DNA from: Branchiostoma lanceolatum
Lineage: Eukaryota > Chordata > Leptocardii > Amphioxiformes > Branchiostomatidae
Direction of reading: 5' to 3'
Length of the DNA: 64,000 bases
NCBI RefSeq assembly: GCF_035083965.1
Contig: NC_089726.1
Location: 6,329,501-6,393,500, forward strand
Position numbers and translations under genes: made by a program. The notes beneath the pieces are model-generated. The model saw nothing but the letters and a program-made list of their open reading frames with translations, was not told where the DNA came from and made no database searches. Positions 28,972-41,166 of the stretch are shown here, piece by piece (positions within the stretch are counted from its first letter, which is position 1; each line of letters opens with the position of its first letter).

Positions 28972-29539
28972 GGGAAGATGTACTCCTGAATCTTGTGTTT
29001 TGTTTTGACTGGGGACGAAACCAGGCTATTACCAGGCTATTAGGTAGCAGGGGGTCAGGGTGTCTTCTCGACGCCCTACACTAAGAAAACAAGGAAATTA
29101 CATGCCCTCCTTTTGCAGAGGGGGCCCAGAAGATGCCCTGCTTTTGTATACACATGCACGTGTTGCCCCCACACATTTAACAGCATGTAAGTTCATAGAC
29201 ATGCAAGCAGCAATGCTACCAGGTAATGTTAATCCATAGAGCCCATTAGGTTCCGATTGGCCCCCCATTTCTGGACGCCCTGTCTATAAAGCCTAGCTAC
29301 AAGGCTGTCAGAAACTGTCTGCAAATGCTTAAGTTCAACAAAGACAACAAGATTGATTGTCAAAACAATGCTTTATGTGCTCCTTTCCCACAATTTTGAT
29401 GCATCACTCAGGGCTCTTTCAAGAAAGCAGAGCAATGTTATTTGCATAATATATATCAGTTGATCACCCTCCCTAACCAAATATAACATGTTCAAAGTCA
29501 TATCTTAGCGAAGAAGGCTACTGAAACATTTCCTCGGGA

Positions 29540-30022
29540 ACGGGTTTTGTTCGGGTTAAGAATTTTTCGCGTTTGCGTGGAAAAATTTTCGCGTTGAAAA
29601 TTTGAAATGGAGAATTTATCTATAGGTTCAAAATATCAAAGTAATTTTATCATCAAAATTTTTCTCCCTTGGGAATAGACTTGAGTCCCTTGGGAATCAA
29701 CTTGTTTTTTGTTTTTTTAAATTTCAGATTTTAAAAAAAAGTTTTTGGGCTTGAAACCTTAGATTTGTAAACCTTCAATTTCCTTCGGATCAACTAATTT
29801 GCATATTTTAATGTGCAAATGATCAAAATTACAGGCAAACTTTTCCCCTGCATGGGTGTGGTGAGGTTTGGTGTGTGCTATTCCCAAGGGACTCCAGTCT
29901 ATTCCCAAGGGAGAAAAATTTTGATGATAAAATTACTTTGATATTTTGAACCTATAAATGAATTCTCCATTTCAAATTTTCCACGCGAACGCGAAAATTC
30001 TTAACGCGAACAAAACCCCAAC
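29540..30022. mobile_element. Fold-back MITE, about 480 bp, arms about 145 bp
   Basis: Left gggttttgttcgggttaag and right ttaacgcgaacaaaacccc are inverted. Pairing continues through gaaatggagaatt, ggttcaaaatatcaaagta and the doubled cccttgggaat motif. No ORF. Confidence 0.8.
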
Positions 30023-30109
30023 CCATTTCCTCAATCATGTAAATATGTTCCCCCTGGTAAGATATATAAACAAACAAACAAAAGAATAATCTAATCATTT
30101 GCGGGGGTG

Positions 30110-30700
30110 ACAACTAGCAGAAGTGAGTAATCACCTGTATTGTCTCCCCCACCATTATGTAAATAGGGAAGTCTCATAAAGGAATAGCATTTCCATCATT
30201 TACCACTAAGGAATAATAGTATCTTAACTACTTATGCAAATTAGGTCTCTTTTTGCATAATTGATATCTATCAATATTAATTCCTCTCAGTTACATATGT
30301 TGTGTTTGAGAGTCGTGTTTTACATAACACAAATCATGACGACCGTCAACCCATTCTCAAGTTATTCTCTTTCAAAGTTTGAAACAAAATCAGCTCATGC
30401 AGTTCTAAACAGCTGCTAGGGGGGCCAAACCTACACGGCGTACTGTCCTTACCAAGGCAAGAGCTATGTACCATTACAACAATCATGACCATAGCATGTC
30501 CAGAACATGAGATATCAAAACCGGAAGTTCCGCTGCAGTACCATGCATAACAGGCCGCTAAGGAGGGGGCCCAAAATCTAATAATTTAGAGGTCAACATA
30601 CCAAATACTAGTATGAAGACAGTTCACCCACGTATTACCGTGTTCACAAACGCACACAGACACCCAAAAACATAGTACTAAACTAGAATGGCAACATTTT
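30110..30700 (+). repeat. Dispersed repeat family A, long copy
   Basis: Contains catagcatgtccagaacat, gagatatcaaaaccggaagt, tccgctgcagtacc, gggcccaaaatctaat and accaaatac, all shared with the copies at 39760-40070 and 60415-60670. It runs directly into the satellite at 30731. Confidence 0.65.
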
Positions 30701-30730
30701 CGGGAAAATGCAGAATATTCCCCTCCCATT

Positions 30731-31990
30731 ACCTACACCTCAAATATGACATCCTTAGCATTGACTGTAAGGATATGACGAAGTTTCTGCATAAATTATG
30801 CAAAGGAGGTCGGCATTAGCATAATTTATGGCCAGGTGTGTTTGGCCTTTCCTAAAGGTACCTACATCTCAAATATGACATCCGTAGCTTTTATGGTTAG
30901 GGATATGCATAAATTATCCATAATGCACTCATTAGCATAATTTATGGCCAGGTTTTCTGACCTTTCCTAAAGGTACCTGCATCTCATCCGTAGCCTTTAC
31001 AGTAAGGGAAAAACAAGTTTATGCATAAATTATGCAAATGAGGTCCGCATTAGCATAATTTATGTACAGGTGTGTTCACCTCTCCTAAAGGTACCTACAT
31101 GTGAAATATGCCATCCGTAGTCTTTACGGTAAGGGATATACATACATTATGCAAATGAGGTCCGCATTAGCATAATTTATGTACAGGTGTGTTCACCTCT
31201 CTTTAAGGTACCTACATCTGAAATAAGCCATCCGTAGTCTTTACGGTAAGGGATATACATACATTATGCAAATGAGGTCCTCATTAGCATAATTTATGTC
31301 CAGGTGTGTTCACCTTTCCTAAATATACCTACATCTCAAATATGACATCTGTAGCTTTTACGGTAAGGGAAATACAAGTTTCTGCATAAATTATGCAAAT
31401 GAGGTCCTCATTAGCATAATTCATGGCCAGGTCTGTTTACCTTTCCTAAATGTATCTACTTCTCAAATATGGCATCTGCAGCTTTTACTGTAAACGCAAT
31501 ACAAGTTTTTGCATAAATTATGCAAATGAGGTCCTCATTAGCATAATTTATGCCCAGGTGTGTTCACCTTTCCTACAGATACCTACATCTCAAATATGAC
31601 ATCTGTAGCTTTTACGGTAAGGGAAATACAAGTTTCTGCATAAATTATGCAAATGAGGTCCTCATTAGCATAATTCATGGTCAGGTGTGTTTACCTTTCC
31701 TAAATTTATCTACATCTCAAATATGACATCTGCAGCTTTTACTGTAAACGCAATACAAGTTTTGCATAAATTATGCAAATGAGGTCCTCATTAGCATAAT
31801 TTATGCCCAGGTGTGTTCACCTTTCCTACAGATACCTACATCTCAAATATGACATCTGTAGCTTTTACGGTAAGGGAAATACAAGTTTCTGCATAAATTA
31901 TGCAAATGAGGTCCTCATTAGCATAATTTATTGTCAGGTGTATTCACCTTTCCTATAGGTACCTACATCTCAAATATAACATCCGTACAT
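30731..31990 (+). repeat. Tandem satellite, about 10 units of 115-129 bp
   Basis: Units begin near 30731, 30860, 30975, 31093, 31210, 31327, 31453, 31581, 31707, 31833 and 31961. Each holds acctacatctcaaatatgac, a tttac(g/t)gtaa block and a near-palindrome: ataaattatgcaaatgagg against cctcattagcataattt. Early units are about 117 bp and later ones 126 bp. The last units alternate between two forms (tgtagcttttacggtaagg and tgcagcttttactgtaaac), giving a 252-bp higher-order period. Confidence 0.9.
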
Positions 31991-32063
31991 TTCAACATAA
32001 GGTACATATAACTTGCTGCAATACCATTAGTAGAGCTACCACCGCACATCTACTTGGTTTTTG

Positions 32064-32099
32064 GCAGAAGAAGAAGAAGAAAGAAGAAGAAGAAGAACA
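32064..32099. repeat. (GAA)n microsatellite
   Basis: GAA-rich run immediately after the satellite. Confidence 0.8.
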
Positions 32100-32499
32100 G
32101 GCAAGCAAAAACAGTATATCCCCCTTCCCACTGGAAGGGGAATATAAATATAGTATCGAACTATGTATAAGTAATGACATCATGCATGTAATTAATCGAT
32201 AATGTAATGTGATATGGGAGTGATACGGCACACATGTGACCTCTGGTAGGTGTGACCTAACAGTTTTAGACAAACAAGCTGGCGCTCGCAAACAAACAAA
32301 CAAACAACATGGCGCGCCAAATAGCATGTTCCCCAGCAAAAATTGTGGGACATTCTTCAAACCTGTATTAGAGAAGCAAAAAAAAAGCCATCAAACTAAG
32401 ATTGAGACGCAGAAGTCCTAAATACTCTACATTTGTATGTTGAATTAACCAGCAAACAATCTGGTATTCGCACTGACAATCACTTTGTCATATATATAT

Positions 32500-32735
32500 A
32501 TGAGAGGACTGTTGAGAATGCTGTTCACGTAGGCATGACTCGGCGAATGTCCCGGAAGTGAAACAGGAACAGTTTCGCCTGAGTCAGTGGGGAAACCCAT
32601 AACTCTCACCAGTACAGGGAGAAACAGGCAAGTCTCTACCCAGGCAGGTTCGTAACTGTGGAGTCTCAGACATCCAGGTGAGATTTAGACAAGTTTCATA
32701 CATCCAGATTCCAGATGGAGTCTCAGACATCAAGG
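32500..32735 (+). promoter_or_regulatory. Possible promoter and noncoding first exon(s) of the TPR gene
   Basis: A TA-rich stretch (tatatatatatg, about 32493-32505) is followed by GTGAAACAGGAAC and AGTTTCGC at 32559-32579, resembling IRF/ISRE half-sites, and GGGGAAACCC at 32589-32598, a Rel/kB-like decamer. Two strong donors, CCAG|GTGAGA at 32677/32678 and CAAG|GTAAGA at 32734/32735, sit in a 57-bp tandem duplication (ggagtctcagacatc). They could splice to the acceptor TTTTTTAAAG ending at 34513. Without transcripts this is a proposal. Confidence 0.35.
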
Positions 32736-32811
32736 TAAGAGTTAGACAAGTCTTTTTATCCTGACAAGTTACAAGGACTACAGAGGTTTATAAACACTAT
32801 TGTTAGCCCCC

Positions 32812-33037
32812 TTTGCAGGCCTCCCGGATGGGGCCGACATTTATTTAATTTTTTTCGGGGCGTGGGGCGCTAATTCGCAATTTTCAACTTATCTGGGCCA
32901 GGGTCTTTTGCTGGAGAAACCGTGGGCGGCAGATACGGTTTAACCATGTACCAGCAAAGAGCCCGGGCCAGATTAGTTGGAAATCAGCGCTCCCAAAAAA
33001 AATAATAAACGCCAGGAGGCTTGCAAAGGAGACTAAA
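32812..33037. mobile_element. MITE-like fold-back, about 226 bp
   Basis: Left ttagccccctttgcaggcct and right ggcttgcaaaggagactaa are inverted. Pairing continues through aatttttttcgggg and atctgggccagggtct/agagcccgggccagat. No ORF. Confidence 0.75.
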
Positions 33038-33559
33038 GTCTTGCACGGCGGGTACTAGTACTCTGGACCGCAAGGGTGTATCAACGAGGGGACTAGATAT
33101 TCGTATTCAAAATTATTAAGAGCGAATATTTGTAGGGATCAAACGATGGTGGGTAAAATAATCGATTTGGCTGAAGACGAAAACGAAACAATATCTGAAT
33201 AGACCAACACTTAATTTTTGAAAGACGTATATTAGAGTTTTGGGGCAACCTTAAAACCATGCAATGTTTCAAGCTTCTAAAACCGCTGTAACATTGTAAG
33301 TGCCAATGTGGTAAATTGTTGGCTTCAAATTTATATTATATGATTAAAATGCCTATCAAATGCATGTTTGCAAAATCTTGGGTGTTGATGGGTTACCACG
33401 TGGTTATCCTCAAAAGAAGGCCACTTTTTACGTTTGACGAAAAGTGTGAATTTAGACATGCTCAAAAGTACTCTCCATTGTTTGATCCTTGCAAACATTT
33501 GCTCTTAATTGGGTTACTCTCTACCAGTGTAGGTGTGAAAGATAATTGCCTATGACCAC

Positions 33560-34380
33560 AACTATTCCTGTCAAAACATGCATTCACAATGTGAAGGTTT
33601 CACAATATCTACCTTCGCCAACAAGATGTGGATAGATCCTTATGATATTTGTTAAGTGTGAGTACGGGTTGGGAAAAAGAAGGTCAATTTTGATAATGGG
33701 CCCCAGGGGCTTTCTATGGTACTGCAGCGGAATTTCCAGTTTTGATATCTCGTGTTTTGGACATGCTATTTTTAAGTGGTAGATGGCTATTCGCACAGAG
33801 ACTAAGTGTGGTCGCTTTGGGATTTCTAGCGGCTCTTTTTTCGAACTGCAGGGGCACATGTCGTTCTACAATTTGAAAGAGAATGAAGAAGGGGTTGGCG
33901 GCCGGATCGTCATAGTTTTTGGTACGAAGATAGCTTTAGTGATGATTTACATTTAACAGAGATATCATGAAAATCAGTATCTAATATGCAGAATCAAGAA
34001 TGAACATGCATGTATCTGCTGCATTCCATGATAGGACTCTCAAAACATCAATTATGCTAATGAAGACCTCATTTGCATTATCAATGAGAAGATACTAAAA
34101 TTCCTTAGTGGTGAATGACGGGAATTTCAGGAAGATATTAAAGTAAAGGTGGACATTATTTGGCATAAATCATGCAAATCAGGGCCATATCTACATAGTA
34201 TAATTATATACATGTAATTTACGAGGAAATTTTACAATAACATTTGCTAAGATAAGGCTTTCATACTTTAAGCAACTGTGCTATTAACTTATTTGGGTAG
34301 AGAAGATGTTCAACTGATATGATTTATGTAAATGAGGACAATATTTGCATAATTCATGACAAACAAATATATTACTTCAC
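33560..34380 (-). repeat. Dispersed repeat family A, long reverse-oriented copy
   Basis: Reverse complement of family A: ggtactgcagcggaatttcc, gttttgatatctcgtg, ttggacatgctat, aagtggtagatggct. It is followed by aatgaagacctcatttgcat blocks related to the satellite core. Confidence 0.6.
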
Positions 34381-34537
34381 TTGAAAACGTTAACCTCATT
34401 TGGTTTTGAAAGTCAACCATATGCATGTTATCTCCAAGATTACAAATAGACAAATGTCTCAAAGTAACAAAACTGTCTGAATATTAAACAAATTGTTCTC
34501 TACTTTTTTAAAGGTTGATCTTTCGAGTTGAAATGAA

Positions 34538-37500
34538 ATGTCTGGCATCAATATGACCAGCCTGGCAGACAAGTTACAGGACTTAGAGCTGTGCCTCAAG
34601 GGTCAACACAGCAAAGAACATAGGTATGGGCGGGCACTAAGGGAAGCCATTCTTTGCATGGATATCTCCATAGAAGTAGAAGTCTTAAAAAGTCTTGGGG
34701 ACTGGCATCTTCAAAAAGGCAAGCGGAGCAAAGATTCGACAGAGTTTGACAAGGCTGCTGCGCTGTATGCTGCTGCCCTATTGCGCTGCACAGATCTAGA
34801 CATGGGACAAACACTGGAACATCGCGTCGGCTACATGGAAAAACTCTCCAGACAACTGCTGCAGGGGTACACTCCACTCTTCCGGTGGTTGTCACCAGAC
34901 TACTGGGGTACTACTGATAGCAATGTCTTGAGGGTTGCCGAAACTTGTGAGAAATTAGACAGAAGTAACAAAGAATCCCAGCATTCTGTTGAGGAGACTT
35001 ACACAGAAACACTAGTGACAGCAATAGAAAATAGTGACATGTTCTTGGAGGTTGAGATTTTAAAATCTCTTGGAAATTTTTATCTTGAGCAAGGCAAGAA
35101 GGCTTATGATGTATCACAGTTCTCTAAGTCAACTGCCATGTACAGAAAAGCCCTGACGCGACGTGAGGATCCTGAGACAAAACAGACTCTGCACCATCGT
35201 ATCAGTTATGCAGAGAAGATCAGAGCTAGAGAAGCAGTGAGACAGGTGAGAAGGCAGTTTCATTTTTCATTATCCGTAGGTAGTTCATCTAGTTATTTGA
35301 TGTCATCACATGTAGCTCTTTAACTTATCACAAATATGATAAAGTGTGTAAAGACCTACACATCATATAATCAGTGTACATGCAAAAACATCACCAAGTA
35401 GGGGATATGTTTTCGTAGAATATTAGCTGAAAAAGTATGGGGACGGCATGCGTGTGTATGTGACATAAAAATTATGACAATTTTTATCAAATCTTGCAGC
35501 AGCTAGCAACAAAGAAACAAATGCAGATTGGAAGAAGACCATCCATGCGTCAGTACAAAGACCACTTGAAAAAAGGTGAATCCCTTACCAGGTCAGACCT
35601 GGACTCATCAGAGCAGCATTTTGCAGCTGCACTCAAGGCGGTACACATACCAGGTAAGGGAAATCTCATGTGAGTATTCTGTTATGTTTGGAAATTTATA
35701 TCAACGAAATATGTTTCCAAACATCCATCCAAGTATGGAACTTGGTAATACATTCTCCTACGCAGACCTCCCGCGACCTATACAATATACCAAGGGGAGG
35801 CTCTGCTAAACCGGGCTGAGGTTTTCATTGCACTTCTGTGGGCGTGGCTTCTAACCAGCAGGCAGCCAATCAGAGAATCGGCCTTACCTAAAGAAAATTG
35901 TTAGGCGATTCTATGATTGGCTGACTGCTGGTTAAAATCCACGCCCGCAAAAGTGGAAACCTCAGCCCGATTTAGCAGAGCCTCCCCATGGTATATCCTT
36001 TAGGCCTCTGGTAGGGCTCTGCTTAGGAGAATGGGTACACGTACACGTACACGTACAGTAATGACAAAATATATAGAGAAACAATACTTCGGAATCCGCA
36101 ATTCACATCCATGGAAATAAACAAGTTCTAAACTATACAATATCGCCAGACTTATCGAATATCATTGAAATTTACTTTCCGGGTAATGACAAATAGGATA
36201 CAATCTGACTGTTAGACTTGTTCCTCAGCTCGGGTGTAAAACAGAGTTGCCCTTTCCCTTTGGATACAGTGTGGTAACAGACTACATTTTTAGTTCTTGA
36301 CCATCGGTCTTGTCTGTTATTCAAACATGTGCAAGATAATATGTCCAACATTGAGTTCCTTTCCCCTAGACCCCACAGCCCAGCAGTACCAGAGAGAGGT
36401 GGAGCCCCTACGCAAGATGGGAGATGTCTACAGTAAGCGAGGTCAGCAGACAGGAGACGGGGGAGACTTTGTCAAAGCAGCAGCACTCTATAATGCAGCA
36501 ATAGCCAGGTCAGAGGATCAACTACTCAATGGTAACATAGCAAAAGGTATTGAAGAAGTAGAGAAGTCATTTCTCAAATCTATCTTAGATATCCATTGCA
36601 ATGTAAGCCAAGAGAACACACAAAACCACAAGAAACAGCTGAAGGTGATGCGAGACCAGATCAAGCTGGAGATAGAAACCATTGACCAGCAGCTGGATCC
36701 CTATGCCCATGATGAGGACGACCCATGTGTCAAAGAGATAGAAGCAAAACGAGGTCAGGCTGTCAGGCAGTTGTTTGAGAAGATTTCACAACAAAGGAAG
36801 GAGTTCATCAGCCTGCTTGTAGAAGAGTGTATTGGGCTAATGGGTCCCCCTCCCTGCAAGTTTGCCCTGATAGGTTTGGGTTCACAGGCCACAGGACTGG
36901 TAACTCCATACTCAGACCTGGAGTTCGCCATCTTGGTTGAAGAAGAAAGTAAACCATGTCTTTTGTATTTTCGCAACCTCACCCACTATCTACACCTCAA
37001 GGTGGTCAACTTGGGAGAAACCATTCTTCCAGCACTGGGAATAAAATCTCTCAATGACTTCTACTCTAAAAATCCACTAGACAACTGGTACTATGACTCT
37101 GTTACACCTCGTGGGTTTGCATTCGATGGTTCCATGCCAATGGCAAGCAAGACTCCACTGGGCAGACAGGGAACTATGGACAAACCACCCAGTGAACTCA
37201 TCTGCACCCCAAACAACATGGTTTCAATACTTCAAAATGATGTCACATTATACCTGCAGGAAGGATATCACCTTGCCAGTATCTTGAGAAATCCATGCCT
37301 GATAGCAGGGGACCAGAATATGATTGACACATACATGGCCATGACAGAGAAGATACTGCGAACTGATGGGGGCAAAATAGCTCAACAACTGGCACAGGAG
37401 ACACAGAGGGAGAACATCAAAAACTCTTTATACAATAATGAGGAAACAATTACAGCAAGGTTGATTAATGTAAAGAAAGAACTCTATCGCTTCCCATCTT

Positions 37501-39377
37501 TAGCGGTTGATTTCTTGGCCATGTGCTCCCATATTAAACCTACCACGATTTGGAAGATGATAGAAGAAATGAAAAACAAACAAGTGATCAGTTCCAACAA
37601 TGCCCACCACCTGACAGTGCTTACCAGCATCTCAGCAGAGCTCAGGCTCAAAACCTACATTGCAAATGGTGGACAGAAGGAAAACTTTTCAGCTTTGGCC
37701 TCAATGGAAGCAATTCTAAATCAACAGGAATCATCCCTACAGACCGATGAAGAAATGCATTTAACAAATGCACTGAAACCAGTTTTTCATTTATCAAATG
37801 AAAAACAGCTTTTCAGATACTATCATACAGCAGTTCCTCTAAAATCTGTTTTGTCTAAATGGTCTGAGAATTCAGACCTACAGTCATTCTCTGATTTCTA
37901 TGATACTTCTCCAAAAGTACAAGGACATATGTACCATTCGTTATGCAAATATCGACTGGCTATGAGCTACTACCATGAGGCCCTCAAGACAGCTGATGGA
38001 ACTGACACTGAGGATACTATGCTGCTCCTCTGCAACATTGGAACAGCGAGTTTTTCGGCTTTTGATAGTCACAAAGCTATCCGCTACTATGAACAGGCAC
38101 TAAAGATGCATGGAAATATCCATGGACAGAGTACAGCACATCCTGAGATGACATCCGTACTTAATAACAACCTGGGTGAAGCCTGGACCAGCCTGGGAGA
38201 GTACAAGAAAGCAATCAGGTACCATGAACATGCACTGCAGATGTTAATGAGTGTCTATGGCCCGCGTACACAACATAATGTCATTGCCGACACACTCCAA
38301 AACCTGGGGGTAGTCTTCCTTCATTTAGGTGATTACAGGAAAGCAATCAGCTACTTTGAACAGGCACTACAGATGAATGGAATGATCTATGGTGAGATTT
38401 CAGCACATCCTGACATTGCTAGATTACTGAACAGCCTGGGTGTAGCTTGGAGTAACTTGGGTGAACACAGGAAAGCAGTTAGTTACCATGATCGGGCACT
38501 ACAGATGTGGAGGGATATCTATGGTTCACAAACAGTCCATCCTGACATTGCAAGTTCATTCATCAACCTGGGTGGAGCCTTTGTCAGCCTGGGCAAATAC
38601 AGAAAAGGAATCAGCCACCTTGAACAGGCACTACAGATATTGAGGGGTATCTATGGTCAGAGTACATCACATCCTTACATTGCCTCAGTACTGAGCAACC
38701 TGGGTGTAGCCTGGGGTAACCTGGGTGAACACATGAGAGAACTTAGCTACTATGAACAGGCACTGCAGATGCACAGGAGTATCTATGGTCCGCAAACAGC
38801 ACATCCTGACATTGCCAACTCACTTAGCAGCCTGGGGGCAGCTTGGTATAGCCTGGGCAAATACAGAAAAGCAGTCAGCTACAATGAACAGGCACTTGAA
38901 ATGTCGAGAAGTGTCCATGGTCATACAGCACATCCCCATATTGCCACAGCACTGAACAGCCTTGGGACAGTCTGGAGTCGCCTGGGTGAACATGGGAGAG
39001 CAGTCAGCTACTATGAACAGTCTCTACTGATGTTCAGGGGTATATATGGTCAGACTGCAGCACACCCTGACATTGCTACATTACTAGACAACCTGGGGAA
39101 ACTCTGCGTTTACCTTGGTGAACACAGGAGAGCAGCTAGCTACATTGACCAGGCACTACAGATGAGAAGGAACATCTATGGCCCACAAACAGCACATCCT
39201 GACATTGCAAGCTCACTCAACAACTTGGGAATGCTTTTGTACAAAATGGGAGATTTCTCGTCAGCTACATGTAAAAGAACCCTCCTAGAAGCCTTGGCCA
39301 TGGCAAAGCAGATCTATCCTGACGACCAAAGTCACCCACTGATAAAGACAATTGAAATGAACCTTAATTGCCCATAA
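34538..39377 (+). CDS. TPR protein with nucleotidyltransferase-like core, 3 exons, 1,289 aa
   Basis: Exons 34538-35245, 35500-35653 and 36370-39377, in phase, stop TAA. The start is the second of two close ATGs; the first (34533) opens only a short frame. Three copies of a module (LKSLG-(D/N), GK, F-KA-A-Y--AL-R) lie near residues 45-105, 165-230 and 295-350. Around residues 452-478 is [20 protein letters not shown], fitting the GS-x(n)-D-x-E signature of the nucleotidyltransferase fold (DUF294/GlnD-like). Residues about 835-1280 are about ten 44-residue TPRs of kinesin-light-chain type (LNNLG--W--LG-Y-KA--Y-EQAL, then IYG, then AHPDIA), with a 132-bp period in the DNA. Probably cytosolic; substrate and partners unknown. 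Related NTase-TPR proteins are, to my knowledge, expanded in invertebrate deuterostomes, but no function is established here. Confidence 0.85.
35751..36033. mobile_element. MITE in intron 2 of the TPR gene, 283 bp
   Basis: Left cattctcctacgcagac and right gctctgcttaggagaatg are inverted. Longer arms carry ggggaggctctgctaaa, gggctgaggttt and gggcgtgg. An inverted pair of CCAAT-type boxes (agccaatcag, gattggct) flanks the centre. Confidence 0.8.
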
Positions 39378-39759
39378 ATGACACAGGACAACCGTCTCAT
39401 GTTGAATCCAAAACATTAAGACTATCCTTATATATTTTAATCATGTTGTTGTACAACATAAGAACCAGTAGAAACATTATGATGGGGAATAACAGACGAT
39501 AAAGCGAACAAAGTGGTGAATATTTGAGTTAGTGTATGACAAAAACTCCCTTGCCCATTCGATGTATAATCATTGTTTGAGACACAATCAATGTTAAAAC
39601 TATGTCTGAGTGATAACTTGTTGGTAGCAGAACAAAAGGTTGACTGATGGGCTAATTCACAAAAATATCAAATATATAAAAACGTCCTGAGAACTGTGGG
39701 TCTGCTGTTGAGGCTATCATGCCCAGTGCATCATGTGCGCCACAATCTCAAAGTTTGGC

Positions 39760-40070
39760 CCAAACAATCTATCAATGATTCTTAGACAGTAATACATGGT
39801 CAAGACGCAAGGAAAAATGCCCTGAAGAGCTATCTACCACAGACTCAAGAATCATATAGCAATTGCCCAGAACCAGAAGTTCCGCTGTAGTACCATTAGA
39901 AGTCACTAGGGGCCTAAGATCTAAATCTAATCATTTCGAGGTTTCATCAAGACCTATAGCAACATACTAAATACCAAGACAATACACTCAGGCATTCATG
40001 TTCACAGACAGACACACGCCGCTGAAAACATAACTTTCTTTGCAATGGTTATATAGGCATTCTAAGGCTT
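39760..40070 (+). repeat. Dispersed repeat family A copy
   Basis: Contains agctatctaccac, cagaaccagaagttccgctg, gtagtaccatta, catttcgaggtttcatcaag and cacagacagacac, matching the other family A copies. Confidence 0.65.
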
Positions 40071-41166
40071 CTTGAAGGGGGGGGGGGGGTTACTGTCAGA
40101 CAGGTCACAGTTGAAGACTCTGATCATATGTGGCCTAGCAGAATCTCTGGTCATTCAAAACTGTATGTTTGTCCGAGGATCTGCTCCCAGGCCGACACGG
40201 GGGCTCATGATTATGGCATGGGGGTGCACATGCTGCACCCTTGTTCCCCTCTTTAGAAAAACAATGCTGTATGACTTTCTGAATGTGAAGTTGGCTCACT
40301 GAGACTTGCCTCTGCTTACAACTATTAACTACTACTAGTAAATACATTCATTTAAGAAAAATGACATGTAGTGTACAACACCAGTGTTCTTTATTCACCA
40401 ATAGAGAAGTTTAAAATCTCACAGAGTCTTGAAAAAAATACATTATATACAACATCACATCACAATTCTTCAGAAACCCAGAATTTATACATTTACTTGT
40501 CCACGTATAGAAAATATAACCACACAATACTTGTGACATACACTTCTAACTACAAAAATAGATCGTGTTTCATATTAGTCTAAACTGTGGTGATATGAGT
40601 ACTCATGCAAATATACATTTCATTTATGTTTGAAGAATTGGTGACAAATTTCTATTTTTTTAATGAAAATCTAAGAGATAACAGACCCCAAAAAAGATGT
40701 AGTCGCTGAAGAAAAATTCACTGCATGTGACGTCATTACCACAGCACTAAAGGTTCAACATGGAATTTATCTGGTCTTTAGGTCACAGAAAACTGAACAG
40801 TTACAGAGAATTCATCCTCTAATCCATAGCATTTTCCTCAACACATTCAACACAGCAGCTTACGATTCAATACAACATACAAACTTAGCATGTGCTCATT
40901 TTTTTTGGTATGTACAAGAAATATAGATATCTCCAGTCTTCACTCATCTAGAATTGTAAAGATACAACCTATAGTATAGTGCAAAATATTTAAGTACACT
41001 TCATATCTGTGTTTAAAGGCACTGCAGCATTAGGCTTTGACATCTAGAAAAGATGACAGTTTATCTTCTAAAGTCTACATAATTGAACTTATATCAAAGC
41101 AATTGATGGACTGTAGAAGCAATTATCAAGTGTACTTCTTGCAAGACGATCCTTCAAAATACATAT

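Larger units (their letters stand above)
28972..34513. other. Gene-poor, repeat-rich intergenic block
   Basis: No supported coding exon. In order it holds unique AT-rich sequence, the fold-back at 29540-30022, family A sequence (30110-30700), the satellite (30731-31990), GAA microsatellite (32064-32099), a possible leader exon and promoter (32500-32735), a MITE (32812-33037) and reverse family A sequence (33560-34380). Confidence 0.6.

Noticed and set aside
30731..31990. CRISPR-like array
   Set aside because: Units are contiguous, 115-129 bp and similar throughout; there are no short repeats separated by unique spacers.
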